Of a DNA stretch of 64,000 nt, positions 28,301 through 39,566 are shown piece by piece. Made by a program: the position numbers and the translations under genes. The notes beneath the pieces are model-generated. The model had not been told where the DNA came from. It saw only the letters and a list, made by a program, of their open reading frames with translations, and made no database searches. The DNA is taken from the NCBI GenBank assembly GCA_965153455.1, contig OZ234501.1:868001-932000 (forward strand). The letters are read 5' to 3'. The number at the start of each line of letters is the position of its first letter. The first letter of the stretch is position 1. This stretch comes from Sphagnum compactum. Its lineage: Eukaryota; Bryophyta; Sphagnopsida; Sphagnales.

Positions 28301-31300
28301 GAATCTAACCTTCATTACAAGGAAAAAATAAGATGATTGCCATTCTGACTACTTCACAATGAGTAAAAGAAACCATGCTTTAGAAATTAGAAGTGTTGGG
28401 ATCTTCTTTGGACATGTGTGGCCCTATCAATAGAAAAGGAGTGAGGAGATGCACATTAGAATTTTTTAGGTGAAATATGCACGTAACATTATAGTATAAT
28501 GCCTTGTTTGTATTGTCTTAATAACTCTCATGATAAGAGAATCGGTGGTGGCACCTTTAATCATTTTGAAAATGGCATGCTCCTCCAAAAGATAAAAGAT
28601 ATCATGCTCAATGTAATAATAAAAAAATTAAAAATATTTTGTAAAGAAAACAAAGCATGAGTTCCCATCTTTTGTGTCCCTATTATTCTACGGTGTTGGT
28701 TTAACCCTTATATGGCTGTCAAAATCTTAGAAGCTTATGAGGGCACTTTGGAAGAAGACTCTCCCATTGATGATGAAAGATAATAACAAATTGAAACGTT
28801 TCTTTACGAGGTGAATATGTGGGATCATTCTAGTACCCCTACAATATATGTCCTTAGCTACAGCTAGAGTGAAGTGGATATGACCAATTCATAAGAACCC
28901 TAAGACCAAACACTTCGTGCTTGGAAAAGTGCAAGGTTGGGTGGTCGATCAAATTGCCAAGTGTTGTAAACCTCTAAAGCTCACGTCCTAGAGGAGGAAA
29001 TACATAGTGAATATGGGAGAGTTTTTTAGTCACAACATCCTTCGGTAGTGTCAAAGCTTTACATGGACCCTGCGTGTAGTTGGTAATCAAGGGAGGGCCA
29101 TGTCAACCAAAACTCCATTACCTAGCTACATTCTGCGATCTCAAATTGTCAGGTCACTGGAGTTTTGGTCTGAACCAAAAATGTAATATACATCTCATTT
29201 CTTAAAATTTAAATAGGTCTGCCAACCTAACGATAATTTTACCTACCAGGTGCAGTACATGTTAATGTGGGTGGTTGCCCATAACTAGGAAGCGTGGTAG
29301 GGCTTCGACAAGATCAATGGGTGTAAGACTACACTTGGCATGTTGTTAACTAAACTTATGGTCTGGTCCCCTTTACGACCATTTGACAAAGTATTATTCA
29401 TACATACCTAAATGTAACATTTTTTGTCCTTCTTAGCATTACCTACATGGGTTGTTTGTAGAAAGAAAACAACCAAATTCAGTTAAACCAAGGATTTTCC
29501 AAAGTACACCTAGAGCTTGAAGGACTTTTAAGAGAATTGATTAAAAAGTATTCTCAACATATATAATTTGCTATGTTTTTTGTGTAGTAATTCTTATAGT
29601 TTTCATTCAATAAATTGAAAGTGCACAATAGATGTGTATATTACTTTGTGTGTTGTGGAGTTATGTAAACAAATGAAAACACTAGAATGTTATCTATTGA
29701 TGCTCTAATTATGTTTTGCATGCTTATGATATTGTTCAAGCTCCATTGTTCTTGATCCTACTTTGTCGAAATGCAGCTAGATATATTAAAAAAGATAATC
29801 TATGATGCTAAATTATCTCTTCAAGCCATTGGATCCAGATTTTTGGGTTTTTCATTTTCTCTTTATGGTTGCATGCCTTTGCTACTATTGTTCTATTTGT
29901 TTTTGTCTCATCTCCACCACCATCATTTGCATTGTTCTTCTTTTCAGTTTATGTGGTTCTCCCCTCTTTTATGCCATTTACCCATTTCATATTCATTTCG
30001 CTTCTTTCTTGTGGGTATCATTCTTGTTTTGTTTCCTAGATGTGTGAAAGGGGACAGTGGTTTTTTAAGAATGTAGTGGATGCAATAGGAAGGGTGCAAA
30101 GTTCGTGGGCGAATGTGATGAAAGTGTGCCTCCTAAATTGGAGTAAGTTGCAAAAGAGGAAATGGTCTTATATCTTCTTCCCCTTTTTTTTTCTTCTTTT
30201 GGAGGATTGTCAAGTTCCTCGGTGTATCATGTAAATGCCCTTTGCTTCAACTTTTTAAATAATTATAAATGCTTGTAAATGCCATGCATGTGTAATTAAT
30301 AGTTTTTTTTAATTTCAAAATTATGTTATTATATTTATTGATTTGTTGTAATGTTCATGGTAAAAAAACAAATTTAAGAATAATTTTTAAAAATTCATTT
30401 CAATATGAGTTCACTTACATGTATAATTTTCAATGTTATTAGATGAGGCCCCATAAACATTGTTTTTTGGTGATTTGTTACATAATGTTTATGGGGGCCA
30501 GGTTTTACCCAGTGCTTGCTGACAGTTTGGTTGGCTCATTGGTCATTCAACTAGTTAAGTAGCTCTTATTTTGTGACATCATGCATGTAGTCTAATCTCA
30601 TTGAATTGATGCTCGAGTGAAATGGAATTCTCAAATTTTATGGACATTAAACCTTGTAAAGACCTATTAAATTGTGTAATCAAAAACCATATGAAGGAAA
30701 TTATTTTGTAAGTTCATTTGCGTTCTAAAGTGTTTTACATGTTAGTAAGGTTTGCAATTGCAATGTTTGTATTTGTTGTTATTCTCGCTACCACCATAGC
30801 ATCAATATTTCCGTAGGAAATCATTGTGAGTATGCATTAGTGGATGATATGGATAAATTTGAGTATGCGTAGATTTTGGCTCATAAAAATGTTGAGCAAA
30901 GATTGCAACTTCACTTCAACTCAAGTCAATAAACTATTGTGATTCAATCAATCGATATCTATAACTGACATTTGTTTCAAATCTTACTTAAAATCATGTA
31001 GTGATCTGTCAAAGTCAATGATTTTGAGCCACAAGTTGACTTTGGTCATGGATACGTTACTAAGGTTCAACTCCACAAAGAAGCCACAATTGCTAGAAGC
31101 AAAAGAATGAAGATTTGAAAAAGAGGTTATCTATTTTCCCACACATGAGATCACTGTGTCATTCATCCTTCTTAAGAATAGATGATGGAAATTCAAAGCT
31201 ATTCAATTCCACCAATATTGTTGTTAGGCTTCTTGTCATGACTTCTTCAAAGGCATGCATACACCACCCATTCCCAAGTTATATATTGAATACACATTAT

Positions 31301-31671
31301 TGTCGAACCCAACAGAAACTAAACAAAGTCTAATCTTCTTGAGAGCTCAAGTTCTCACCTCTATGCTGCTTGATTACATAGTGAGCTAAGCCATGGTTAA
31401 GACATTCATTACAACAGCAAGTGAAAGGTACTAGTGCAACTTTGGAATATTTTACCATGGTGGAATTTCCTTTCATTTGGAGGAGCTTGTTGGAACCACC
31501 ATGTGACCTCATTCCAACAATTTAGTTTTTTTGTTAAGCTATTTAAACTAATGAAGAATAAAAAAAATCCAAATGTAATAGTGTCAGTCACCATCACAAC
31601 AATAGTATACAAAAATCTTGGGTTAGTATTATACTAAAAATTAATATTTAGAAAGAAAATGCAACAATTCA
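25334..31671. other. Interior of element A, no recognisable coding
   Basis: Short ORFs only, with no reverse transcriptase, integrase, protease or gag motif on either strand. 27,330-27,810 is a small island of higher GC. It has a pyrimidine-rich stretch followed by ATGGCTCCACAG (27,672) opening a 26-codon lysine-rich reading frame; this could be a captured first exon, but nothing supports it further. The rest is AT-rich. If A is one retroelement, this is its non-coding interior; it may equally contain old unrelated insertions. Confidence 0.4.
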
Positions 31672-32489
31672 TGACGCGCTCCTTGGTCCCGAGGTGAGCC
31701 CACTTAAGGGTTCACCAATGTGAAGTTGCGGAAAGTTGGGACCGAAGGGGCACGCTCCCGACTTCCAACTCTAAAAAGGGGTAGAGGGTCGAGTTGGGAG
31801 CCCAGGGATTAGACTAGGAAGAGGGACTAGCTTAGCTTGTGTGAATCTGCATCCAAAAACCAACCACGGGAGGTTAGTTTAGCATTCGGGACACCCTTGG
31901 GTGTTGGGACAAGCCACGGGCACTTGGACACACAAGACTCACCACGGCCCGGACTCGGGGGAAGCCACCACCTTCCCCCATATAGTATTCTCTGCAGCTC
32001 GCCATGGAGGCTACCAAATGGCACATTTTGTTGGGACTCCCGAAATGGAGTCCCGAAACTGTCTCGGCGGGACTCCCGGAACTTTGAACGGTCATAAGTT
32101 CCGACTCCAGAGTCCGATTGCAATGAGGTCTAAACCAAAGTTGCAGCCCTTGTCGAGATCTTTTCAACGCCATGTTGCACTCTCTGAGGCCACGTCGGGA
32201 AAGGGTCGATTCTTGACTTTTAGTGGTCGGGAGTCAAACTGCCAGTTTGACTCCCGGCCCTTCTTTTGCCCATAACTTGAGTTGAAGATGTCCGAATGGC
32301 CAATGCGAGGCCATTTTCGATATCTACGTTTCAAGACCTTTTCAATGACTGCAAGAAAACTTCAATGCGAGGTGTTTTGGGCCTTGCTGTCGAGCTCTGA
32401 ACATTCGGGAGTCCCGGAGGACTCCAAACCTCCAACTTTTCCAAGTGTTGAGCTTCACCCCCACACTTGGCCAAAGTGGGGTTGCGACA
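31672..32489 (+). mobile_element. Family X solo LTR
   Basis: It begins tgacgcgctcc and ends gttgcgaca, with TG...CA ends. The five bases before and after are both attca, a perfect target duplication. The 818-bp body is unusually GC-rich for this window and carries repeated gggactcccg / gagtcccg phrases on both strands. It aligns along its length with the split copy (22,101-22,483 plus 39,038-39,566). There is no internal region or priming site, so it is a solo LTR. It lies inside element A. Confidence 0.85.
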
Positions 32490-32494
32490 ATTCA

Positions 32495-33512
32495 CATATA
32501 TATATATAGTCTTTGTACATGAAAAACATCCAAATCCACTTCTAAAACTTCTCCACATATTTTGTCTTGAAATCTAAAGCACTTGAAAAATTATCCACGA
32601 ACAAAAGTGTTCATATTCAAGCCCTCCAACCTTCTTTAGGATCCCATCTTGAACCACATGTGAAAATTAGTATATGGAACATCTAGTCATTACTTTGATT
32701 TTTGTTTAATGGGTCCTTGAGGGTGTTGCATAATTCATTTATTGAATTATCCCTGGAGATTAGGGAGTGAAATGAACCAAAGAACAATATGAAACAAGAT
32801 ATGTAAGGAACTCATCACCCATTTCACTATACCTATGTGAAGTGAAGGGATGTTAGACAGAGTGTTGTACTATGTTTTGTTGCACACTGCAAGATGATGA
32901 TTGGTTTTTGACAACTCATGAAGAGGATCTCGAGAGACTCTTGGAAGGGTGGTCCAAGTGTGGGACAATTATGTACAACATACTAGGCAACCTTACTGCT
33001 TCGATATCTGCCATCTCCCTTTCATCAATGCACCAAAAGTGAAGTAGGGTGTGCCTTCACTCATCCCATGTGCCACTACTTTGTCACCTTGCAGAGTGGT
33101 GAATAGTATGGATGTAGCCATGCTAGAGTAATTTTTGGATGCGAACTCCATTTCAATTAGTAAAGTATTTCAGATAAGGATTTGAAATGTTAATTACAGA
33201 AAACAGCCCAAGTCAGGGTTTAGGATTACTAACAAAGGACTAACCTTAATTTGAACTCTAAACCAATTCTTAAAAACTATAGTAGAACATGGATGTTGAT
33301 GGCAAAAAATGACATTATTAATTATCTTTCCTAAAATACTAAAACACATAAGAGTGATCGAATGTGAAGTTAAAATTATTTTTCTGGTGATATGTTAGGA
33401 TGTTAACACGAAGGTTATTCCAAGACAAGGATTTGGACACACAATATGGGATGCATTGCTTCAATGTGCGTTTCGAGGTGGTGGTGGGGGATTTCAGATT
33501 AGAAATGGCATG
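32495..33512. other. Spacer between X and A2, no gene seen
   Basis: Part of the interior of element A. Short ORFs only, no motif recognised; it ends at the gcatg target site of solo LTR A2. Confidence 0.45.
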
Positions 33513-36031
33513 TGTGAGCCATGGATTATAGCTCAACAATTAGTTAAGCTTTAGTTCCGTAATTTTCCTTAGTTTTAATGATTTGAATGCTTATAAGCCT
33601 CCAAGTAGTGATTATTAATAGTTGAATCAGCTTTTGTGATATTTTTAGGCATATAGTAGTTCTTTATTTCAGTTGATGTAGCGCTTAATCAGTTCAGCAC
33701 CTAGTAAACCTTTTAAAGTACATTATCCCTTTTATGTTACAGAAAAGCGAAAGGGATGTAGAATTAGATGTGATTTATTGATATATAGGGAATACAAGCC
33801 CATAATTAACAATAGCATTCCGCCATGACAAGATTAAGTTAGTATGTAGAAGAATCTTCAAGCACTAATGATGTACTTGTAAGATTTTTAGGATGTAGTC
33901 CCAATACATCTTTATTTAGTTTCATTTCTATCAGACTTTTAAATAGAATCAAATCAAACTTAAGTATTAACATTTTCGCCTGAGTAGCCTCAGGTGAATT
34001 ACAACTTAATAACTGACTTAAAGGATAGATCACAGTTGTAAAAAAATCTAGGATGCGATGAATGGTGTGAGCGAGGTATTCGGCTTGATGCTCCATGGGA
34101 AGGGGGTTGATCGGGCCTTGTAGCCAACGATAATGACCATCACTAGGAACCCACGTTCGACAATGGAGACGGACATCATCATCTTCGCACTGACACTATT
34201 CAAACCTTTTTGGCGCGGCTCCACGAGCAGGATCGAATTCCAAATAGATTGTTAAAGCATGTGGGTTAGGAGACAATCGACGATCCCATGCTGAACGATC
34301 AACTCGAGTGCGCACCACTCTCCTGGGCGGTTCTTCTTCGCGCGGCCGTTGAGAAACATTCAAGTCGAGCGGTGCTTCTTCAAGCTCTTCTTGTTGTACG
34401 GGTGCGACTGGAGGATTTGAAGGCGTAGCATCATCGTCCGCCATGACTAGTTGCACCTGCATCAACAAAAACCAAGAAGGTAGTACAAACAAGGTGGTAC
34501 TTGCGTTCAAAAGGGGTCAAAGCCTTTTTATTTAACAAATTAGGGTAGTCGTAAGGTGTGGGAGTGACGGCGAAACTTCATGAAAACTCGAACACCCTAA
34601 ATCTAAGGGATTCATCAAACCCTAAATTCAACGGTGGATCTAGAAGTATGTGAGAGTTCTTTGTGATGCAAATTGTAATTCCAATTTACTATGTACTACA
34701 TAGTTAATTAGCGCATAGTAAAGTAAATAGGTAGGGAATATCAAAGGAGTAAATCTTACACGGAAATGTTACTTCAACCATTGAATTAGTCAAGTAAGAA
34801 TTCAAGGACTCTTCCTTGTTACTACCGATAAATTATCCTAGTAGTTAGTTACTTGAAGTAATTAGGATGAAGAAGTAGGATGTGAAGGTCAACGGACGGA
34901 AAAGATCAGGATCAAGCTCAAAAGACCTCATCAAGATATCCAAGATAAGGGGGAGGTTGGATCCTCCAATCGCATTAGTCATGAGGATTGTCATCCTATT
35001 TGATTGGAGGATGGAATATCTCTTGTGTTTCATTGGGCCCAAGGATTCTCATCCTAATTTCAATTGGATGGCAATTCATTCTCAAATTCTCATTGGCCCT
35101 TGAAGGATGAGGAGGCCATTGATTGGTGCAAAAGGATTTCGAAGCTTTCATTGGACAAGGGGAACAAGCTCAAGGAAGGTCATGGAGGCTTGCCAAAGGG
35201 AGGACTTCTTGAGTATGTAAAAAGAAAAAAGAAGAGGGAAGGAGAATGAATGTGAGGAAGATTGTGTTTTAGTTCTTATGTGTGCAGAGGTGCTCATGGG
35301 AAGTGTGTGTGTAAGGATTAAGCATGAAAGGAACTTGTGTAGCAAGTGCTTGTGGCAAAGCCTTTGACTTTGGTTCAATTAGTTGTTTCTCTCAAATCCA
35401 CCGTTGGATTTGTGTCAAATTTGAATTAGTTTTAGCTTAGAAGGTGTAAAAGGCCTTCTCAAAAATTGAGCTTGATCGGGCTTTCTGTAAGGAAGCTACG
35501 AGGGTTGGAAGTAGAGGGGGTTGAAGTGGGTTTCATGGAATGATTTCCATGGTGAAGCCTCTACACTTGTTGGAGGTAGAGGAGGTTGAGTTGTATGTTT
35601 TTTTCCTCAAACTAGGCATGTGGCTCCTAGCTCCGAGGCTGAACTCTTGATCAAAAACATAAAATAAAAAATTATGAGATTTGTTTAAACATGGTTCCTT
35701 TTATATTAGCTTCCAACTCCAATGCATGTTAGATTAGGATGTTGTATGTAGTTGTTATGACGAACAGAATGGAAGGTTTCAAACCATCGAACATGACATC
35801 GAAGGAACATCAACATACGGCTCCTCAATATTCCATCATGGTGAGTTACAATTATCTCACGATGTTTTGTAGCTTCAATTTGGACACAACGCATTAGATT
35901 TTTGGTGAATTTCATTACTTACCTCGAAACACCTTACTTATTAGACTACACTACATAGTAGTTCCACTCCCAACCGGGTTTTTATTGTGAATGCATATCT
36001 TAGTGGTGAAGGTGTGCAATAATTCTTCACA
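33513..36031 (-). mobile_element. LTR A2, inverted solo LTR of family A
   Basis: It reads in the minus direction from tgtgaagaatt (36,031) to ggctcaca (33,513). The flanking five-mers are gcatg and acatg, a target duplication with one mismatch. No internal region adjoins it, so it is a solo LTR inserted inside composite A. Its sequence is closer to A4 than to A1/A3, for example in the QQEELEEAPLDLNVS variant of the ORF. One 199-bp unit is mostly deleted near 35,510-35,580. Confidence 0.8.
33839..34444 (-). pseudogene. 201-codon LTR-A ORF with one stop
   Basis: Start codon at 34,444, stop at 33,839, 606 bases, the same length as the intact copy at 38,105-38,710. One premature stop (GAG-to-TAG) follows AAPKRFE; beyond it the frame is open to the end. 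The reading frame matches the intact copy with substitutions only. The N-terminal third is acidic then Arg-rich (QRPREEEPPRRVVRTRVDR). The middle has CQCEDDDVRLHCRTW. The C-terminal third is leucine-rich. Unknown function. Confidence 0.75.
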
Positions 36032-36201
36032 ACATGCTTAATCCCACACAAGACATAACAAATATTTCATGGTATGCTCCCTTTCATTTGAGATGCATTT
36101 TTTCCATTTTAAACTCGTGCCCCAAAGCTTGAAATTGATTGATTTTAAATTTAGATCCATAGATCCTACATTTGTTTACATTGTCCTTATGACAGGCAAG
36201 G

Positions 36202-36794
36202 TGATGCGCTCCCAAGTTCCTTGATAGACTCAAAATTCACCTTTCGTCGAGACTTGTCTACAAAGTCTTTGTATTGTTTATGCGCCTTCTCAAGATTGGG
36301 GCCTTAGCCATCTCCCACAACTGCCGCCTCTCTTCATCAAGTTGTGTGACCATCGGCACTTTTTCATTTGCATCACTTGGGGGTTGCTTGGCCTAAGTTG
36401 CAGGCACAATTGATGACTTGCCCATCACCATTTGAAAAGGGGTGGCCCCTGTTGTCGAATGATTTGAATTATTATAGCAAACTTGGCCAACTCCAAATGG
36501 TCCACCCAATTTTGTTGATCTACTGCCACATAATTCTTTAGGAATTGTTGGATAACCAAGTTCATTCTCTCGGTTTGTCCATCCATTTGGGGTTGGAATG
36601 AAGTGCTCATCTTGAGCTCCGACCCCATGTGCTTCCACAAGGCTCACCAAAACTTGCTTGTGAACTTTGGGTCTCGATTCGACATAATGTCCTTTAGGAG
36701 GCCATGATGCTTAAACACGTTCGTGAAGAATAACCTTCCCGTCTCTTGGGCCATGGCACTTTCCTTAGTGCGAATGAAGTGTGCCATCTTGCTA
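36202..36794 (-). pseudogene. Ty3/gypsy integrase fragment joined to an X end
   Basis: Minus-strand frames at 36,245-36,794 read, in order, FSKMAHFIRTKESAMAQE, then SNRDPKFTSKFW, then MDGQTERMN and a tail of the W-x2-AK type. This is the catalytic core of a gypsy integrase with the second Asp (NRDPKF) and the Glu (QTERMN) visible; the first Asp lies before the fragment. Frame changes occur near 36,430 and 36,640. At its C-terminal side it abuts 40 bp of an X LTR start (tgatgcgctcc, 36,202). At its N-terminal side it abuts the truncated A3 at a short shared agtggttt-like sequence. It is a recombination remnant from an element different from the one at 48.7-56.7 kb. Confidence 0.75.
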
Positions 36795-39037
36795 AACCAC
36801 TTGCTTAGATTGAGGAAAAACAGACAACTCAACCTCCTCTACTTCCAACAAGTGTAGCTCCCTTAAAGCAAGCCCGATGAAACTGAAATTTGGGGAGAAC
36901 CTTCTGCAGCTTTCAAACTAAAACTAATTTAAATCTGACACAAATCGAACGGTGGATTTGAGAGAAACAACTAATTGAACCAAAAGTCTAGAGGCTTCAC
37001 CATGGAATTCATTCCATGAAACCCACTTCAACACCCTCTACTTCCAACAACTGTAACTCCCTTATAGCAAGACCGATGATGCTAAAATTTTGAGAAGAGC
37101 TTCTACACCTTTCAAACTAAAACGAATTTAAATCTGACACAAATCCAAAGGTGGATTTGAGAGAAACAACTAATTGAACCAAAAGTCCAGAGGCTTCACT
37201 ACGATTACTTCCTACACACAACTTCCTTCCATGCTTCATTTTTTCATAACCTTTCCATGAACACCTCTCCACACATAAGAACTCAAAAAAACTTTCTCAC
37301 ACTTCCTCCTCCTCTTCTTTTTTACTCCCCATACACACAATACCCTCTCCCTTGGTAAGCCTCCATGACCTTCCTTGAGCTTGTTCCCCTTGTCCAATGA
37401 AAGCTTCGAAATCCCTTGCTCCAATAAATGGCCTCCTCATCCTTCTAAAACCAATGAAATTTGAGAATAAATTGCCATTCAATTGAGTTTAGGATAAGAA
37501 TTCTTGGGCCCAATGAGACACAAGAAATATTCCATCCTCCAATCAAATAGGATGACAATCCTCATGACTAATGGGATTAGAGGATTCATCCCTTCGCTTA
37601 TCTTGGATATCTTGATGAGGTCTCTTGAGCTTGATCCTTATCCTTTCCGTTCATTGACCTTCACATCCTACTTCTTCATCCTAATTACTTCAAGTAACTA
37701 ACTACTAGGATAGTTTATCGGTAGTAACAAGTAACCTCCTTGAAATCTTACTTGACTAATTCAATGGTCGAACTAACATCCCCGTGTACCATTTACTCTT
37801 TTGATATCCCTTACCTATTTATTTTTACCATGCACTAGTTAACTATGTAGTATATAATAAATTGGAGGTAAAATTTGCATCACAAAAAAAACCCCCACAT
37901 ACTTTTAGATCTGCCGTTGAAATTAAGGTTTGATGAATCCATTAGATCTAGGATGTTCGAGTTTTCATTAGGTTCCGTCGTCACTCCCACACCTTACGCC
38001 TACCCTAATTTGTTAAATAAAAAGGCCTCGAGCCGTTCTGAACGCAAGTACCACATTGGTTGTACTACCTTCTTGGTTTTTGTTGATGCAGGTGAAAACT
38101 AGTCATGGCGGATGATGTCATTACGCCTTCAAATCCTCGAGTTGCACCAGTAGAACAGGAAGAGCTTGAAGAAGCACTGCTCGACGTGATTGTTTCTCAA
38201 CGGCCGCGCGAAGAAAAATCGCCCAAGCGAGTGGTGCGCACTCAAGTTGATCGTTTGACATGGGATCGTCGATTGTCTCCTAACCCACATGCTTTAGCAA
38301 TCTATTTGGAATTCGTTCCTGCTCGTGGAGCCGCGCCAAAAAGGTTTGAAGAGTGTCAGTGCGAAGATGATGATGTCCGTCTCCATTGTCGAACTTGGGT
38401 TCCCAGTGATGGCCATTATTGTTGGCTACAAGGCCCGATCAACCCCCTTCCCATGGAGCATCGAGCCGAGTACCTCGCTCACACCATTCATCGCATCCTA
38501 GATTTTTTTACAACTGTGATCTATCCTTTAAGTCAGTTATTAAGTTGTAGTTCACCTGAGGCTACTCATGCGGAAATGTTAATACCTAAGTTTGATTTGA
38601 TTTTATTTAAAAATCTGATAGAAGTGAAACTAAATAAAGATGTATTAGGACTATATCCTAAAAATCTTACAAGTACATTATTAGTGCTTGAAGATTCTTC
38701 TACAGACTAACTTAACCTTGTCATGGCGGAATGCTATTATTAATTATGGGCTTGTATTCCTTATATATCAATAAATCACATCTAATTCTACATCCCCTTT
38801 CCCTTCTCTGCAACATAAAAGGGATAATTTACTTTAAAAGGTTTACTAGGTGCTTAACTAATTAAGCGCTACATCAACTGAAATAAAAAAATATTTTATG
38901 CCTAAAAATATCACAAAAGCTGATTCAACTATTAATAATCACTACTTGGAGGCTTATAAGCATTCAAATCATTAGTATTAAGGAAAATTACGGAACTAAA
39001 GCTTGACTAATTGTTGAGCTATAATCCATGGCTCACA
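36795..39037 (+). mobile_element. LTR A3 (right LTR of element A, 5' truncated)
   Basis: It aligns with A1 from A1 position 22,891 to the terminal ggctcaca; the first 407 bp are replaced by gypsy integrase sequence. It is followed by gagag, the same five bases that precede A1. It shares with A1 the variants VEQEELEEA and DVIVS and a distinctive cttccttccatgcttc segment that A2 and A4 lack. It contains two 199-bp units and the intact 201-codon ORF. Confidence 0.8.
38105..38710 (+). CDS. Intact 201-residue ORF of LTR family A, unknown function
   Basis: ATGGCGGATGATG start, 201 codons, TAA. The start is chosen because it is conserved in all four LTR copies and follows an acceptor-like ttttgttgatgcag by about 15 bases; whether the message is spliced is not known. 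The N-terminus is acidic (VEQEELEEA), followed by an Arg/Pro-rich segment. A central C-x-C-x8-HC cluster lies in CQCEDDDVRLHCRTW, then PINPLPMEHRAEYL, and a Leu/Ile-rich C-terminus ends in a Ser/Asp tail. No signal peptide or membrane segment is evident. All four copies are co-linear over 605-606 bases, with only a T-run slip as an indel, while the surrounding LTR has larger ones. I do not recognise the family. It could be an element-encoded accessory protein, a captured host exon, or a chance survivor. Confidence 0.5.
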   Translation: MADDVITPSNPRVAPVEQEELEEALLDVIVSQRPREEKSPKRVVRTQVDRLTWDRRLSPNPHALAIYLEFVPARGAAPKRFEECQCEDDDVRLHCRTWVPSDGHYCWLQGPINPLPMEHRAEYLAHTIHRILDFFTTVIYPLSQLLSCSSPEATHAEMLIPKFDLILFKNLIEVKLNKDVLGLYPKNLTSTLLVLEDSSTD

Positions 39038-39566
39038 GAGAGTCCCAAAATTCGCAAAATTGGGACTTTTGCAACTTTGGAGGCCCATAACGTTTTGTGC
39101 AGATCTCTGATTGAAATGAGGTCTCAAGCAAAGTTGTAGCCGTCATCTAGAGCTTTTCAACGATTTGTGGCACGCCACCTAAACATAATAAAATCAGGGT
39201 GATTCTCGACTTTTAGTGGTCAAGAGTCAAATTGACAATTTGACTCTCGGCCTTTCTTTTGGCCATAACTTATGTTTTAAATATTCAAATCGATCATGCG
39301 AACCCATTTAAAACATTTACATTCTAAGAGCTTTCCAGTGGTATAAGGAACTCTTCAAATCGATGAGTTTGTCCCCTGCAATTGCTTTCTAAAGATTTGG
39401 GAGTCCCTAACTCTCAAAGTGAGAGCCCACTTAGGAATGTGTGGGTTCATTCCTTCACTCTCCTACACTCATGGCAACACGAAATGTGATTCCCGAGCTT
39501 CATTCTTGGCTTGCACCTTTGCAAGCCCTTGCCTTGGTCGAGAGCCCGAGGCTAGGGTTGTGACAA

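Larger units (their letters stand above)
22484..39037 (+). mobile_element. Composite LTR element A (16.5 kb) with nested inserts
   Basis: The left terminus tgtgagg (22,484) is preceded by gagag, and the right terminus ggctcaca (39,037) is followed by gagag, a perfect 5-bp target duplication. The sequence outside both ends is one continuous X LTR, so both ends belong to one insertion event. The flanking repeats, A1 (22,484-25,333) and A3 (36,795-39,037, missing about the first 410 bp), share variants absent from A2 and A4, as expected of an LTR pair. Inside are an X solo LTR, the inverted solo LTR A2 and a gypsy integrase piece. No gag-pol of its own is visible, and no primer-binding site follows A1, so it looks non-autonomous or gutted. 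Confidence 0.7.
22101..39566 (+). mobile_element. Family X LTR, split by composite element A
   Basis: The LTR-like unit begins tgatgcactcc at 22,101 and ends gttgtgaca at 39,566. It is interrupted between 22,484 and 39,037. Its two halves (383 bp and about 529 bp) align end to end with the uninterrupted X copy at 31,672-32,489. Flanking five-mers are aaaca and agaca, a target duplication with one mismatch. It shows 5'-TG...CA-3' ends. No internal region is present, so it was probably already a solo LTR when A landed in it. It separates the middle and helicase parts of the OrsD/RecQ pseudogene. Confidence 0.75.

Noticed and set aside
29771-30234. Hydrophobic 101-codon ORF as a membrane protein
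   Set aside because: No homologous motif; overlapping frames of similar length, AT/pyrimidine-rich sequence.
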